This document shows, piece after piece, positions 8,979-18,456 of a DNA stretch of 64,000 nucleotides. This DNA comes from Nordella sp. HKS 07. Its GTDB lineage: Bacteria; Pseudomonadota; Alphaproteobacteria; Rhizobiales; Aestuariivirgaceae. The position numbers and the translations under genes were made by a program. How positions within the stretch are numbered: position 1 is the stretch's first letter; the number at the start of each line of letters is the position of its first letter. The DNA is taken from the NCBI RefSeq assembly GCF_011046735.1, contig NZ_CP049258.1, positions 1,528,001-1,592,000 of the forward strand, written 5' to 3'. The notes below the pieces were generated by a model. That model made no database searches, had not been told where the DNA came from, and saw nothing but the letters and a program-made list of their open reading frames with translations.

Positions 8979-11009
8979 TCATGGGATTTGCTGCGACATA
9001 TAACGCACAACTAACGTTCGGTCGGCGGCTTTGAGAGCCATTATAGACTGGAGAAAGACAAGCATTGCCTTGCAATTTTGCGCGGCGCTGAGCTGCAGCT
9101 GCGTCCCTTGATAGAATTCATCTTCACTGAGGCCCGCCGCCTGTGCGTCGGCAGAAAACGCCCCAAAGATATGCTCAATTTGCTGATCGATGATCTTGCC
9201 GCCTGCATATGTTCCTTGCGACCCTATAAGCTGTGCGGTCGCATCAAGATCTCGCTTCTGGAGGTCGGCCGGAAGGGCATTGAAATCAAACCCTCTGTGA
9301 TTCCCTCTGAGATAGGCATCGCAAGCATCCGTACCGATTCTCGAGAATGCCTCCACTTCCTCCTTCATGACCTGATAGAAGTTCATCAGCGCCTCGTCTG
9401 AAGCGGATGGCATGCTCTTGTTCACCAGAGGCAGGATGATTTCCCATGTCTGCCCGCGCAGATCCGCAATCGTCTGTCCCTTCTCATAGCCCGCTTTGAA
9501 GATATCAATGATAGCGGCATACTCGGTCGGATGCCGAATGCTTAGCGCTCTGTATAGCTCGATGTTCTGCAGAGCCTCTTCGAATGTCGCCATGTCCTTC
9601 GACAATCCGGAAAGGGCGACATCCGATTCCGCAACATAGGCGGTGGCTAGGCCAGACTCGAACAATTCCTTGTGTGTCGGCATCCAGAACGACTCATGCG
9701 GAACAGACAATCCCCGATCGACGAAGCCGGCAGTCACGCCTCTTGAAATCAGGAACCTCCTGGTCTCCTCAGAAATGCTCTCCAGATCGACTGTCGACAG
9801 CCCCGGAAAATAGGGCTTGTGAAGCCCTAGAACAGCGCCTTTCGCAAGCCACCTCTCCTTGCCTGCGGCAAATACGTTGACGCAGGCGCTTGCGCAGGAA
9901 TTGGACACATATGTGTTCAGCCCCCTCTGCAGGATATACGTCGAGAGTTTCTCAGCCTCGGCCAGCCGTCCGCCCTCGCTGTGCAGGTGGATGACCTTGA
10001 TCGTCGGATGCTGTCCGAGAATGCTCTCGACATCCTGCGCGAGACCAAAATCCAAAGGCCCGGTTATTTCCAGCTCGGAATTATTTCGAAGGGGACGGAT
10101 CACATACCGCTTTTCGTTAGCCTCCGCGAATATTTCGACATATCCTCCGATCTGGGGCAGCCCTTCTCTCACAAAAGTGGTGACTGTCGAAAGTACCGCC
10201 AGCGACGTGAGGAATTTCGCGATGCCGCCCCAATATTTCCTTGGATGCTGACTGGAATATCGTTCGGCCGACCGCCATATGCCGACGCTGAGCCAAAGCT
10301 GACCAATGAGCGTCATTGGCCAGAGGAAGATTATTATAGCGCTTATCAGGCGCGGGTAATTAGAGAATCCAACCGCACCGACAATGACGATGGGCACAGC
10401 AAGGAGGCCGGCGACGGCAAAGCTGTTCAGCCAATAGCTTTTGACGAGGGACAGCTGACCACGCCAGTGCCTGATTAAATAATTCGAGGGAGGACGTTTT
10501 GTTTCAGCGACTACGGACGTATCTTGTGGCGCCACCGTGAACTGGTCGATCGCGAAAATTTGCGCCCAGTCTTGCATCCCGTGTCGCCAGATCCAGTCGT
10601 CCGGCTTCAGCGTCCCTTGCGCCAGTGCGTCCTTGACGGCCGTAATGGCCAGCGGCCCCCTCTCCTGCCCGTTCACATGAACGAACCATGTAGGCACATC
10701 CACTTCACCAGAGCCCTGGGGAATGGGAGCTCTGTCTCCCCGCTTCGCCCGTAACAAGCCAAATATATCGAAGGCCATTACAAGTAGAGATGGCAACGCG
10801 TAAGCACGAAATCCCCATTCCCATTGAACGGGACCGCCATCCGCATGGCCGTAGGCGGAGCCGACCGCAGCTACAATGTAGGTCAGCAGATGAGCAACAA
10901 CAAGGCGCGCAATACTCTGGGCTTTCCAGGCCCCTAATCCCCAGATGGCGAGTCTGGAGAGCAGTATTATTCCTAATACAGCGCCGAGTGTAAATGCCAG
11001 CCATCCCAT
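8979..11009 (-). CDS. Membrane protein with GYF_2-like domain and ClpP-like domain
   Basis: A protein of about 676 residues. The N-terminus has several membrane segments, then a GYF_2-type module (WFVHVNGQERGPL ... W-W motif around residues 107-155). Two more hydrophobic segments follow, then a ClpP/SDH-like fold with HLHSEGGRLAEAEKL and SCASACVNVFAAG, giving a CxSxC nucleophile motif. The C-terminal 200 residues are helical and unassigned. The ATG at 11009 follows AGAGGGGG at good spacing, whereas the in-frame GTG at 11015 would overlap that site. The ClpP-like part resembles the secreted proteins at 31648 and 32810. Function unknown; a membrane-tethered peptidase-like protein is the best description. 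Confidence 0.75.
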   Translation of the reverse strand: MGWLAFTLGAVLGIILLSRLAIWGLGAWKAQSIARLVVAHLLTYIVAAVGSAYGHADGGPVQWEWGFRAYALPSLLVMAFDIFGLLRAKRGDRAPIPQGSGEVDVPTWFVHVNGQERGPLAITAVKDALAQGTLKPDDWIWRHGMQDWAQIFAIDQFTVAPQDTSVVAETKRPPSNYLIRHWRGQLSLVKSYWLNSFAVAGLLAVPIVIVGAVGFSNYPRLISAIIIFLWPMTLIGQLWLSVGIWRSAERYSSQHPRKYWGGIAKFLTSLAVLSTVTTFVREGLPQIGGYVEIFAEANEKRYVIRPLRNNSELEITGPLDFGLAQDVESILGQHPTIKVIHLHSEGGRLAEAEKLSTYILQRGLNTYVSNSCASACVNVFAAGKERWLAKGAVLGLHKPYFPGLSTVDLESISEETRRFLISRGVTAGFVDRGLSVPHESFWMPTHKELFESGLATAYVAESDVALSGLSKDMATFEEALQNIELYRALSIRHPTEYAAIIDIFKAGYEKGQTIADLRGQTWEIILPLVNKSMPSASDEALMNFYQVMKEEVEAFSRIGTDACDAYLRGNHRGFDFNALPADLQKRDLDATAQLIGSQGTYAGGKIIDQQIEHIFGAFSADAQAAGLSEDEFYQGTQLQLSAAQNCKAMLVFLQSIMALKAADRTLVVRYMSQQIP

Positions 11010-11263
11010 GATCACCCCCTCTTTGACGCCACTCTAGGTCAAGTGAGGGTCCGCGGAAAAGGGCCGGACGAGACGGCGTATCGACCTCAAACGATCGATG
11101 CTCGCTCTGCGCAGGAGGTTAAGCTAGTGTGTTTTGCGTCTGAAATGCAACACTGGAGAGGCAGAGGCCTCACGCTGCGCGCGAATCCTCATGGCCGCCC
11201 CCAGATGGACGCCGCCGCTATGCGCCGGGATGACGGAAGTCGGATCCCTCTCCTTGAATGGCG

Positions 11264-11690
11264 CTAGAATGTGCGCTTTTGATAGGGCAGTCCTTCGCCC
11301 GCCTCACAATAGGCTTTGAGGCTATAGAGGAACATGGCCCAGTTATAGTTGCAGGACCGGAAGTATTCCGTCACCTCTCGCCAATTCATGTGCTTCAGAA
11401 GCACCGAGGTCTTGCCGTTCTCCTCCTTGAGATCGAAGCTGACATCGGTTCCTACCCATTCCGGCTCGGAATCGACGCAATGCCACACAAGCCGCTTGGC
11501 ATTCTCCAACTCGATGACCTTCATCAGAGTGGGCTCCTCGTCGCCGAATCTGAACTCTGACAGCACCGAGCTTCGCTTCGACCGACAATGTCTTTGTCCA
11601 GATTTCGGCCAATCCCTCCTCTTGGGTGAGAGCAGCAAAGACCCGGGCAGCCGGAGCATTCACATATTGAACATGTTCGATATTGGCCAT
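11264..11690 (-). pseudogene. SRPBCC (AHSA1-type) protein, frameshifted
   Basis: The N-terminus (MANIEHVQYVNAPAARVF, then EEGLAEIWTKTL) is in one frame and the C-terminus (SEFRFGDEEPTLMKVIEL to FLYSLKAYCEAGEGLPYQ) is in another. Restoring one base near 11558-11566 joins them into a normal protein of about 140 residues of the START-like/Aha1 fold. It lies last in a small operon with another SRPBCC gene, a VOC gene and an ArsR-type regulator. The damage may be a real one-base deletion or a sequencing error. Confidence 0.75.
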
Positions 11691-11717
11691 TTGAATAACT
11701 TCCATCAGGATCGACGC

Positions 11718-12098
11718 TCAAACCGCGCCTGAATCCTCGTAACCACTGACGATATGGACGACACCGGCGGGACTCGCGATCCAGTAGCCATCGAAATTCG
11801 CGGGCAGCTCCTCGATCGCGTCGCAACGAACCACATCCTTTTGCGCCAGATGCTGTGCTGCCGCCTTTGTGTCGTTCGTCCCGATATCGAGCCAGAGCTC
11901 GGCATGCGAGGCTTTCACGCAACGGTCGAGCCACAGGCGGATCGGGCCGTAATCGACTGCATGCGAGTTGTCCGATGTCTGCTTGACGTCGAGACCCAGC
12001 GTGTCGCGATAGAATGTGATCGTCGCCTCATACTGATGCGGCGGCAACTTCATCGCGATATTGCGCCCGCCGCGGAACTTGAGATCGGTACTGGTCAA
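11718..12098 (-). CDS. VOC-family (glyoxalase-fold) protein
   Basis: 126 residues with the paired beta-alpha-beta-beta-beta pattern of VOC proteins. Recognisable pieces are ATITFYRDTLGLDV, RLWLDRC and WIASPAGVVHIV. The start is taken as TTG at 12098 because AAGGAG lies six bases upstream; an ATG start further upstream would run deep into the preceding gene. Substrate cannot be named. It stands 10 bases after the SRPBCC gene, in an ArsR-controlled operon. Confidence 0.75.
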   Translation of the reverse strand: MTSTDLKFRGGRNIAMKLPPHQYEATITFYRDTLGLDVKQTSDNSHAVDYGPIRLWLDRCVKASHAELWLDIGTNDTKAAAQHLAQKDVVRCDAIEELPANFDGYWIASPAGVVHIVSGYEDSGAV

Positions 12099-12108
12099 CG
12101 GATACTCC

Positions 12109-12621
12109 TTACTGTTTTGCCAAAGTTGCATAGTGCTTGAGCGCCGGCTGGAAGACCTCTGAGAAGGTCTTGACCGGTTCTCCGCCCAGCCGCGCGGCGA
12201 GATAGTGAAGATGCGAATCCCACCCTGCCCCGAAGCCCGGCATCTCATCGGCAGCGAGCTTGCGATGCGTGAGGACGAGGCGGACCTCGTCGCCTTCAGG
12301 CGATAGCTCGAAGCGCACGATCGAGGCAGGCTTCGCTTTCCCTGCCGGATCGAGCTCCGTCCAGTTGTAGGAGAGGAGCCGCGGCGGGTCGTAATCCTGG
12401 ATGACGCCCTTGCAGGAGCTGTCGCCGCACTCGTCCTGGGCGCTGAAGGTGAAGGCGAGCGTGATCTCGCCGCCCGGCCGCCAGTCGCCCTTGGCGCCGG
12501 CGAGCCAGGTCTCGAGATATTCGGATTTCGTCAGATAGTTCCAGACCCGTTCGATGGGGCCGGGCAGCAGGCGTTCGAAGCGCACGGTGCTGTTGTCGAG
12601 GAAGACGCCATCATAACTCAT
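12109..12621 (-). CDS. SRPBCC-family (AHSA1-type) protein
   Basis: 170 residues with the AHSA1/START-like pattern: VRFERLLPGPIERVWNYLT at the start, then WRPGGEITLAF, LSYNWTE and a C-terminal helix segment MPGFGAGWDSHLHYLA. It overlaps the ArsR-type regulator upstream by 4 bases (ATGA). ArsR-SRPBCC pairs are common in proteobacteria and usually form self-regulated units. Ligand unknown. Confidence 0.85.
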   Translation of the reverse strand: MSYDGVFLDNSTVRFERLLPGPIERVWNYLTKSEYLETWLAGAKGDWRPGGEITLAFTFSAQDECGDSSCKGVIQDYDPPRLLSYNWTELDPAGKAKPASIVRFELSPEGDEVRLVLTHRKLAADEMPGFGAGWDSHLHYLAARLGGEPVKTFSEVFQPALKHYATLAKQ

Positions 12622-12944
12622 TTCGGATTGTCCTTCTTAAGGGGATCGGGCTGGCGCAGCGCCTCTTCGAGCGCGTCGAGCCTGCCGCGCCAGAAGCGCC
12701 GGATCGTGTCGAGCCAGCCGTCGATCTCGCTCAGACCTTGCGGGTTGAGCGAATAGATGCGGCGCTGCCCGTCCACCCTGACCTGAACGAGGCGCGCTTC
12801 CTTGAGGGCTTTCAAATGCTGCGACACCGCCGGCGCCGTCATCTGGAAGTTCTCCGCCAGTGCGCCGGCGGAAAGCTCACGCTCGGCCAGGAGGCCGATG
12901 ATGCGGCGGCGGGTGGGATCGGAAATGGCCGTGAAACTGTCCAT
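12618..12944 (-). CDS. ArsR-family transcriptional regulator
   Basis: 108 residues with the family winged helix: AISDPTRRRIIGLLAEREL, LAENFQMTAPAVSQHLKAL, then the wing VRVDGQRRIYSL. No cysteine pair for metal sensing is present in the recognition helix, so it is the non-metal SdpR-like kind that accompanies SRPBCC proteins. The ATG at 12944 is chosen because MDSFTAISDPTRR is the typical beginning; an ATG at 12962 is also possible. It is first in the minus-strand operon running down to 11264. Confidence 0.85.
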   Translation of the reverse strand: MDSFTAISDPTRRRIIGLLAERELSAGALAENFQMTAPAVSQHLKALKEARLVQVRVDGQRRIYSLNPQGLSEIDGWLDTIRRFWRGRLDALEEALRQPDPLKKDNPK

Positions 12945-12965
12945 GGCCAGACATTGTAGCATATA

Positions 12966-12991
12966 CTTAAATAAATCAACTCTTAAATAAA
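12966..12991. promoter_or_regulatory. AT-rich direct repeat upstream of the ArsR-type gene
   Basis: The decamer CTTAAATAAA occurs twice, at 12966-12975 and 12982-12991, with a 16-base period, in otherwise GC-rich DNA. It lies just upstream of the ArsR-type start and could be its operator or a promoter element. Confidence 0.45.
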
Positions 12992-13026
12992 GAATGCACC
13001 TTCCTCTCCCGAAGACTTCTTGTTTT

Positions 13027-14463
13027 TCAGAACTTTGGCCGCCCCTTCCTATCGGTGAACCAGCCGCCCGCAGCCCTTTCATAGGCGAGCGCCGCCTTGA
13101 ACACGGTGGCGTCGTCGAAGGTGCGCCCGACGATCTGGATGCCGGTCGGGACCCCGCTACCGGCGAAGCCTGAAGGCACCGCCATCACCGGGCAGTTATG
13201 CAGCATGTTGAACTGATGCGTCATGACCCAACCATATTCGCCGTCGGCCTTGATGCCGTTGATGCGGAAGTCCGGATCCCACGGATCGTGATCGGCATGC
13301 ACCGCCGGAAGATTGAGCGTCGGGCAGATGAAAACGTCATGCGCGTCGAGCACCGGTCCCAGCGTCTGATACATGCGATGCGCCTGCGCCCACGCCTTGT
13401 GGACATCGTCGATGCCGGTGAGCTTGTCGATCGCGTCGGCCGTCTTGAGCGCATAGTCGGTCATCAGATGGCCGTGCGTCTTCTTCCACCACACGGTCTG
13501 GCGGCCGAAATCCATCGCGTTGTACCAATGGAGCGCATTCATCTCGATATCGCCGGTCCAGCCGAGGCGCACCTCCTCCACCTCGGCGCCGAGCGCGCGG
13601 AACAAGCCGAGCGCCTTCAGCGTGTTCTTGCGCACATCGGGATCGACATTCACATAGTCGAAGTCGATTGAATGGGCGACCTTGAAGCCCTTGAGCGAAT
13701 TTCCCCGCTCCGGCAGCGTGACTGTTTCGCGCAAGGAATCGTGGTCGAGCGGATGCGGGCCGGCGGTGATCGACTGCATCAGCGCCGCATCCGCAACGGC
13801 GCGTGTCATCGGCCCGCAATGGTTATAGCGGTCGAAGCAATTGGGGGCGCCGTCGGGATTGCGCCCATGCGGCGGCTTGAAGCCGACCGTGCCGCAGGCC
13901 GACGATGGGATCCGGATCGACCCGCCGATGTCGGTTCCGGTGGCGAGCGTGGTGAGGCCGGCCGCAAGCGCCGCACCCGAGCCGCCGGACGAGCCACCCG
14001 GCCCATAGTCGGTGTTGAAGGGATTATGCGTCGTACCCCAGGCGCGCGAATGGCACACCCCCGAGAGGCAGAATTCCGGCGTGGTGGTGCGCGCATGCAC
14101 GATGGCGCCGGCCTCGGTCAGGCGCTCGATCATCGGGTCGGAATGATCGTCGATATTATCGATGAAGATGAGCGATCCATGCGTGGTGCGCTTGCCCTTG
14201 AGGCGCTGTGCGTCCTTGACCGCGAGCGTGATGCCCTCCAGCGGACGCGGCTTACCGTTGCGCTTGCCGTAAGCCGCCTCGGCCGCCTCGGCCTGCGTCA
14301 GCGCTTCGTCGAAATAGCGGTCGGTAAAGCAATTGATCGTCGGATGGATATCCTCGGCGCGCTCGATCTGCGCCTTGAGGAGCTCGACCGGCGACAGCTT
14401 GCGGGCGCGGAACAGCTTCAGGAGCTGCGCGGCAGGCAGATAGCAAAGATCGTCGTCGGTCAT
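13027..14463 (-). CDS. Amidase signature family protein
   Basis: 478 residues with an intact Ser-cisSer-Lys catalytic triad: Lys83 in AVKDAQ, Ser158 in GPGGSSGGSG and Ser182 in GTDIGGSIR. The 24-residue spacing between the two serines matches fatty-acid-amide hydrolase and GatA relatives. Such enzymes hydrolyse carboxamides to acid plus ammonia or amine. The ATG at 14463 is chosen over an in-frame codon at 14484 because MTDDDLCYLPAAQLL is the natural family start. Standing alone rather than with gatB/gatC, it is a catabolic amidase rather than part of tRNA amidation. Substrate unknown. Confidence 0.88.
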   Translation of the reverse strand: MTDDDLCYLPAAQLLKLFRARKLSPVELLKAQIERAEDIHPTINCFTDRYFDEALTQAEAAEAAYGKRNGKPRPLEGITLAVKDAQRLKGKRTTHGSLIFIDNIDDHSDPMIERLTEAGAIVHARTTTPEFCLSGVCHSRAWGTTHNPFNTDYGPGGSSGGSGAALAAGLTTLATGTDIGGSIRIPSSACGTVGFKPPHGRNPDGAPNCFDRYNHCGPMTRAVADAALMQSITAGPHPLDHDSLRETVTLPERGNSLKGFKVAHSIDFDYVNVDPDVRKNTLKALGLFRALGAEVEEVRLGWTGDIEMNALHWYNAMDFGRQTVWWKKTHGHLMTDYALKTADAIDKLTGIDDVHKAWAQAHRMYQTLGPVLDAHDVFICPTLNLPAVHADHDPWDPDFRINGIKADGEYGWVMTHQFNMLHNCPVMAVPSGFAGSGVPTGIQIVGRTFDDATVFKAALAYERAAGGWFTDRKGRPKF

Positions 14464-14510
14464 GGACAAGCCTCGGTCAAGCACGCTAGAGGCACCACAC
14501 TAGCCCGGGA

Positions 14511-14539
14511 TGCGAAAAAGTGGGTACCGGTTTTTCGCA
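14511..14539. repeat. Short palindromic repeat, family A
   Basis: Perfect 9-base arms TGCGAAAAA / TTTTTCGCA flank an 11-base centre GTGGGTACCGG. A diverged copy in the opposite orientation lies at 23809-23847. It sits between divergent amidase and SDR genes. Confidence 0.65.
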
Positions 14540-14591
14540 AAGATCCCGCGCTGGCATATATGAGTCGATCACGTTTATGAGTTTGGATTGA

Positions 14592-15389
<798 letters not shown>

Positions 15390-15485
15390 GATATCCGATC
15401 GCCACAACCCTGTTGGCAAGGCGTCGCAATCCTCATAGGATCAAGGGCGACGAGAACAGAAAAAGCGTCATCAGGGGAGTTGTGA

Positions 15486-16595
15486 TTGGGTATAGCCGGT
15501 TCTGGGGAGCGGCGCAGCGCCATTGAGGCGATCGGCGTCAGCAAGATTTTCGGCGGCGGTGACGATGCGGTAAAAGCGCTCGACGATGTCGATGTCACCA
15601 TCCGCGAGAATGAATTTTTCACGCTACTCGGGCCTTCCGGCTGCGGCAAGACCACTCTCCTCCGGCTGATTGCCGGCTTCGATTTCCCGACCGAGGGTGA
15701 GATCCGCCTTTACGGTGACGATATCGCGCCGCTGCCGCCCTTCAAGCGGCCGGTCAACACCGTTTTCCAGAATTACGCTCTCTTCCCGCATATGACCGTC
15801 GCCCAGAATATCGGCTTCGGCCTCGAAATGCTGGGCAAGCCGCGCCCCGAGATCGATGCCCGCGTCAGCGAGATGCTGAAGCTGGTGCGCATGGAGGAAC
15901 TGCGCAACCGCCGCACCAGCCAGATCTCCGGCGGCCAGCAGCAGCGCGTGGCGCTCGCCCGCGCTTTGGCGCCCAGGCCCAAGGTGCTGCTCCTCGACGA
16001 GCCGCTTTCGGCGCTCGATTTCAAATTGCGCAAGGACATGCAGATCGAGCTCAAGCGTCTGCAGCACGAGACCGGCATCACCTTCATCTTCGTCACCCAC
16101 GACCAGGAAGAAGCCCTCACCATGTCGGACCGCATCGCCGTCATGTCCAAGGGCCGCATCCTGCAGATCGGCTCGCCACGCGACATCTATGACCGCCCGG
16201 CCGAGCGTTTCGTCGCCAATTTCATCGGCGACACGAACTTCCTCGAGGGCACGGTGAAGACGGTGGGCCCTGGCAAGGCGCGCATTGTGCTTGATGCGGG
16301 GTCCGAGGTCGATGCCGGAATATCCGAGGGTTTCACGCCCGAAGGCAATGTCACCATCGTGGTGCGCCCCGAACATGCCGCCATCCACGCCAAGCCCGAC
16401 AAAGGCGCGCTCAAGGGCACGCTGGAGAACATTGTCTATTTCGGTACCGACACGCATTTTCACGTCAAGCTCGCTTCGGGACCGCATTTCATCGTGCGCC
16501 AGCAGAACCGGCACGGAGCGAGCGAGGACTTCAGGACCGGCATGCCGGTCGGCATCGAGATCGGCGAGAATGCGGCGCAAGTGCTGAAGGACTGA
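15486..16595 (+). CDS. potA: Spermidine/putrescine-type ABC transporter ATP-binding protein
   Basis: 369 residues with Walker [13 protein letters not shown], signature [15 protein letters not shown] and Walker [14 protein letters not shown]-terminal TOBE-type regulatory region contains [11 protein letters not shown] and VVRPEHA. The start is read as TTG at 15486, six bases after AGGGGAG; no in-frame ATG fits. It is the first gene of a polyamine-type importer operon with two permeases and two binding proteins. Confidence 0.9.
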   Translation: MGIAGSGERRSAIEAIGVSKIFGGGDDAVKALDDVDVTIRENEFFTLLGPSGCGKTTLLRLIAGFDFPTEGEIRLYGDDIAPLPPFKRPVNTVFQNYALFPHMTVAQNIGFGLEMLGKPRPEIDARVSEMLKLVRMEELRNRRTSQISGGQQQRVALARALAPRPKVLLLDEPLSALDFKLRKDMQIELKRLQHETGITFIFVTHDQEEALTMSDRIAVMSKGRILQIGSPRDIYDRPAERFVANFIGDTNFLEGTVKTVGPGKARIVLDAGSEVDAGISEGFTPEGNVTIVVRPEHAAIHAKPDKGALKGTLENIVYFGTDTHFHVKLASGPHFIVRQQNRHGASEDFRTGMPVGIEIGENAAQVLKD

Positions 16596-16597
16596 TC

Positions 16598-17542
16598 ATG
16601 GCCGTGGAAAATTCGCCTCTTCCCACCCGCGCCGCCCAGGTCGCCGCCGAGGCCGACAGGCGCGAAATCCGCGGTCGCTGGCTCCTCGCCTCTCCTGCCC
16701 TCCTGATCATCCTCTTCGCCGCCATCGGCCCGCTTTTCATCGTCCTCGTCTACTCCTTCCTCACCCCCGGCGATTATGGCGGCGTGGTCTGGAAGCCCTC
16801 CGGCCAGGCCTGGTTCCAGGTGCTGTTCGAGAAGGACATATTCGACGACACGACGACTTTCGCCGACGCTCATCTCTCGATCCTTTGGCGTTCGGTGAAG
16901 CTGTCCTTGCTGACCACGCTGGCGGCGCTGGCCTTCGGTTTCCCCACCGCCTATTTCATCGCCACGCGTCCCGAGAAGAGCCGCGACATCTGGCTCTTCC
17001 TCATCACCATCCCCTTCTGGACCAATCTGCTCATCCGCACCTTCGCGGTGCAGGAGGTCATCCGCAATGAAGGCATCCTCAACACGGCGCTGATCAAGCT
17101 CGGCATCATCTCAAGCCCGATCCAGATCATGTTCACCGATGTCGCCATCATGCTTGGCATGCTCTATGTCTATCTGCCGCTGATGGTGCTGCCGCTCTAT
17201 GCCAGCATGGAGAAGCTCGACTTCCGCCTGGTCGAGGCGGGCTACGACCTCTACGCCAACCGTTTCCAGGTGCTGCGCCGCGTCATCATCCCGCTCGTGA
17301 AGCCCGGCATCATCGCCGGTTCCATCCTGGTCTTCATCCCCTCACTCGGCGCCTATGTGACGCCGCGGGTGCTGGGCGGCGGCAAGAACATGATGCTCGG
17401 CAATCTCATCGAGCTGCAGTTCGGCCAGGGCCGCAACTGGCCTTTGGGCGCCGCGCTCTCCATCACCTTGATGGCCATCGTGATGGTGGCGCTCATGGTC
17501 TATGTGCGTTATGCCGGCCGCTCGGAGACGCGCCATGGCTGA
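16598..17542 (+). CDS. potB: Spermidine/putrescine-type ABC permease, PotB position
   Basis: 314 residues with six predicted membrane helices. The cytoplasmic EAA loop is VEAGYDLYANRFQVLRRVII, which docks the ATPase. Two bases separate it from the ATPase gene, and it overlaps the second permease gene by 8 bases, indicating coupled translation. Belongs to the PotB/PotH group of polyamine and related importers. Confidence 0.9.
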   Translation: MAVENSPLPTRAAQVAAEADRREIRGRWLLASPALLIILFAAIGPLFIVLVYSFLTPGDYGGVVWKPSGQAWFQVLFEKDIFDDTTTFADAHLSILWRSVKLSLLTTLAALAFGFPTAYFIATRPEKSRDIWLFLITIPFWTNLLIRTFAVQEVIRNEGILNTALIKLGIISSPIQIMFTDVAIMLGMLYVYLPLMVLPLYASMEKLDFRLVEAGYDLYANRFQVLRRVIIPLVKPGIIAGSILVFIPSLGAYVTPRVLGGGKNMMLGNLIELQFGQGRNWPLGAALSITLMAIVMVALMVYVRYAGRSETRHG

Positions 17543-18392
17543 CGCATCGCTCCGCAATGCACGATCCGTTCCCGGACCGGCAGGTGCGCGCAAAGGCGCC
17601 ACCTTCTCCGTCAGGCGGCAGACCGGTTTCGGCGGGATCGCGCTCTTCTGCTTCGTGCTGCTCTATCTCCCGATCGCCACGCTCGTCGTCTATTCCTTCA
17701 ATGCCGGCAATTCGCTCGCCATCTGGGAAGGCTTTTCCTGGCGCTGGTATGTCGCGGCCTGGAACAATCAGCAGATCGTCGAGACCTCGATCCGCTCCTT
17801 CGTGATCGCGAGTTTCGCCGCTGTCGTCTCGACCACGGTGGCCACCATGGCGGCGCTCGCCACCACCCGCACCAGACCCTATCGAGGGTTGAATTTCATC
17901 TATGGCTTCATCAACCAGCCGCTGATGGTGCCGGAGATCGTGACCGGCATCGCGCTCCTGATCTTCTTCGCCATGGTCAAGGTCTGGACCGGTTACACCG
18001 GCCTTGGATACCTCATCGCCGCCCATACGGCCTTCTGCATTCCCTTTGCCTATCTGCCCATCCGCGCCCGCCTCGAGAACATGGACCTGACGCTGGAGCG
18101 CGCCGCCGCCGATCTCTATGCCACGCCCTGGATGACCTTCCGGAAGGTGACCCTGCCGCTGCTGTGGCCGGGCATCATCGCCGGCCTGATGCTCGCTTTT
18201 GTCGTGTCGCTCGACGACGTCGTCATCACCGAGCTCGTCAAATCCGGCGGCCAGGATACGCTGCCCACCTACATGCTGGGACAGCTGCGCCGCGTGGTGA
18301 CGCCCGAGATCAACGCCATATCGAGCGTGTTCCTGCTCATCTCCGTCGTCATCGTGACGCTGTTCTTCTTCCTCAATCGCAAGCGGACTTGA
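17535..18392 (+). CDS. potC: Spermidine/putrescine-type ABC permease, PotC position
   Basis: 285 residues, multi-spanning, with EAA loop ERAAADLYATPWMTFRKVTL and the PotC-typical LAFVVSLDDVVITEL near the C-terminus. The ATG at 17535 lies inside the end of the upstream permease gene. It pairs with the PotB-like protein to form the channel. Confidence 0.9.
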   Translation: MADASLRNARSVPGPAGARKGATFSVRRQTGFGGIALFCFVLLYLPIATLVVYSFNAGNSLAIWEGFSWRWYVAAWNNQQIVETSIRSFVIASFAAVVSTTVATMAALATTRTRPYRGLNFIYGFINQPLMVPEIVTGIALLIFFAMVKVWTGYTGLGYLIAAHTAFCIPFAYLPIRARLENMDLTLERAAADLYATPWMTFRKVTLPLLWPGIIAGLMLAFVVSLDDVVITELVKSGGQDTLPTYMLGQLRRVVTPEINAISSVFLLISVVIVTLFFFLNRKRT

Positions 18393-18405
18393 CGCACCGG
18401 ACCAA

Positions 18406-18425
18406 AAGGCGTCACGTGACGCCTT
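18406..18425. promoter_or_regulatory. 20-base perfect palindrome between permease and binding protein
   Basis: AAGGCGTCAC followed directly by its reverse complement, 32 bases before the first potD-like gene. Without a spacer loop it is less suited to be a terminator than a dimer-binding site, but an RNA-processing hairpin is also possible. Confidence 0.45.
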
Positions 18426-18456
18426 GAAATACGATGTATTCAAGGAAAGGAAAATC

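Noticed and set aside
11016-11263. Possible short plus-strand genes after the GYF protein
   Set aside because: Frames of 60-75 codons lack ribosome sites and recognisable content; treated as intergenic.
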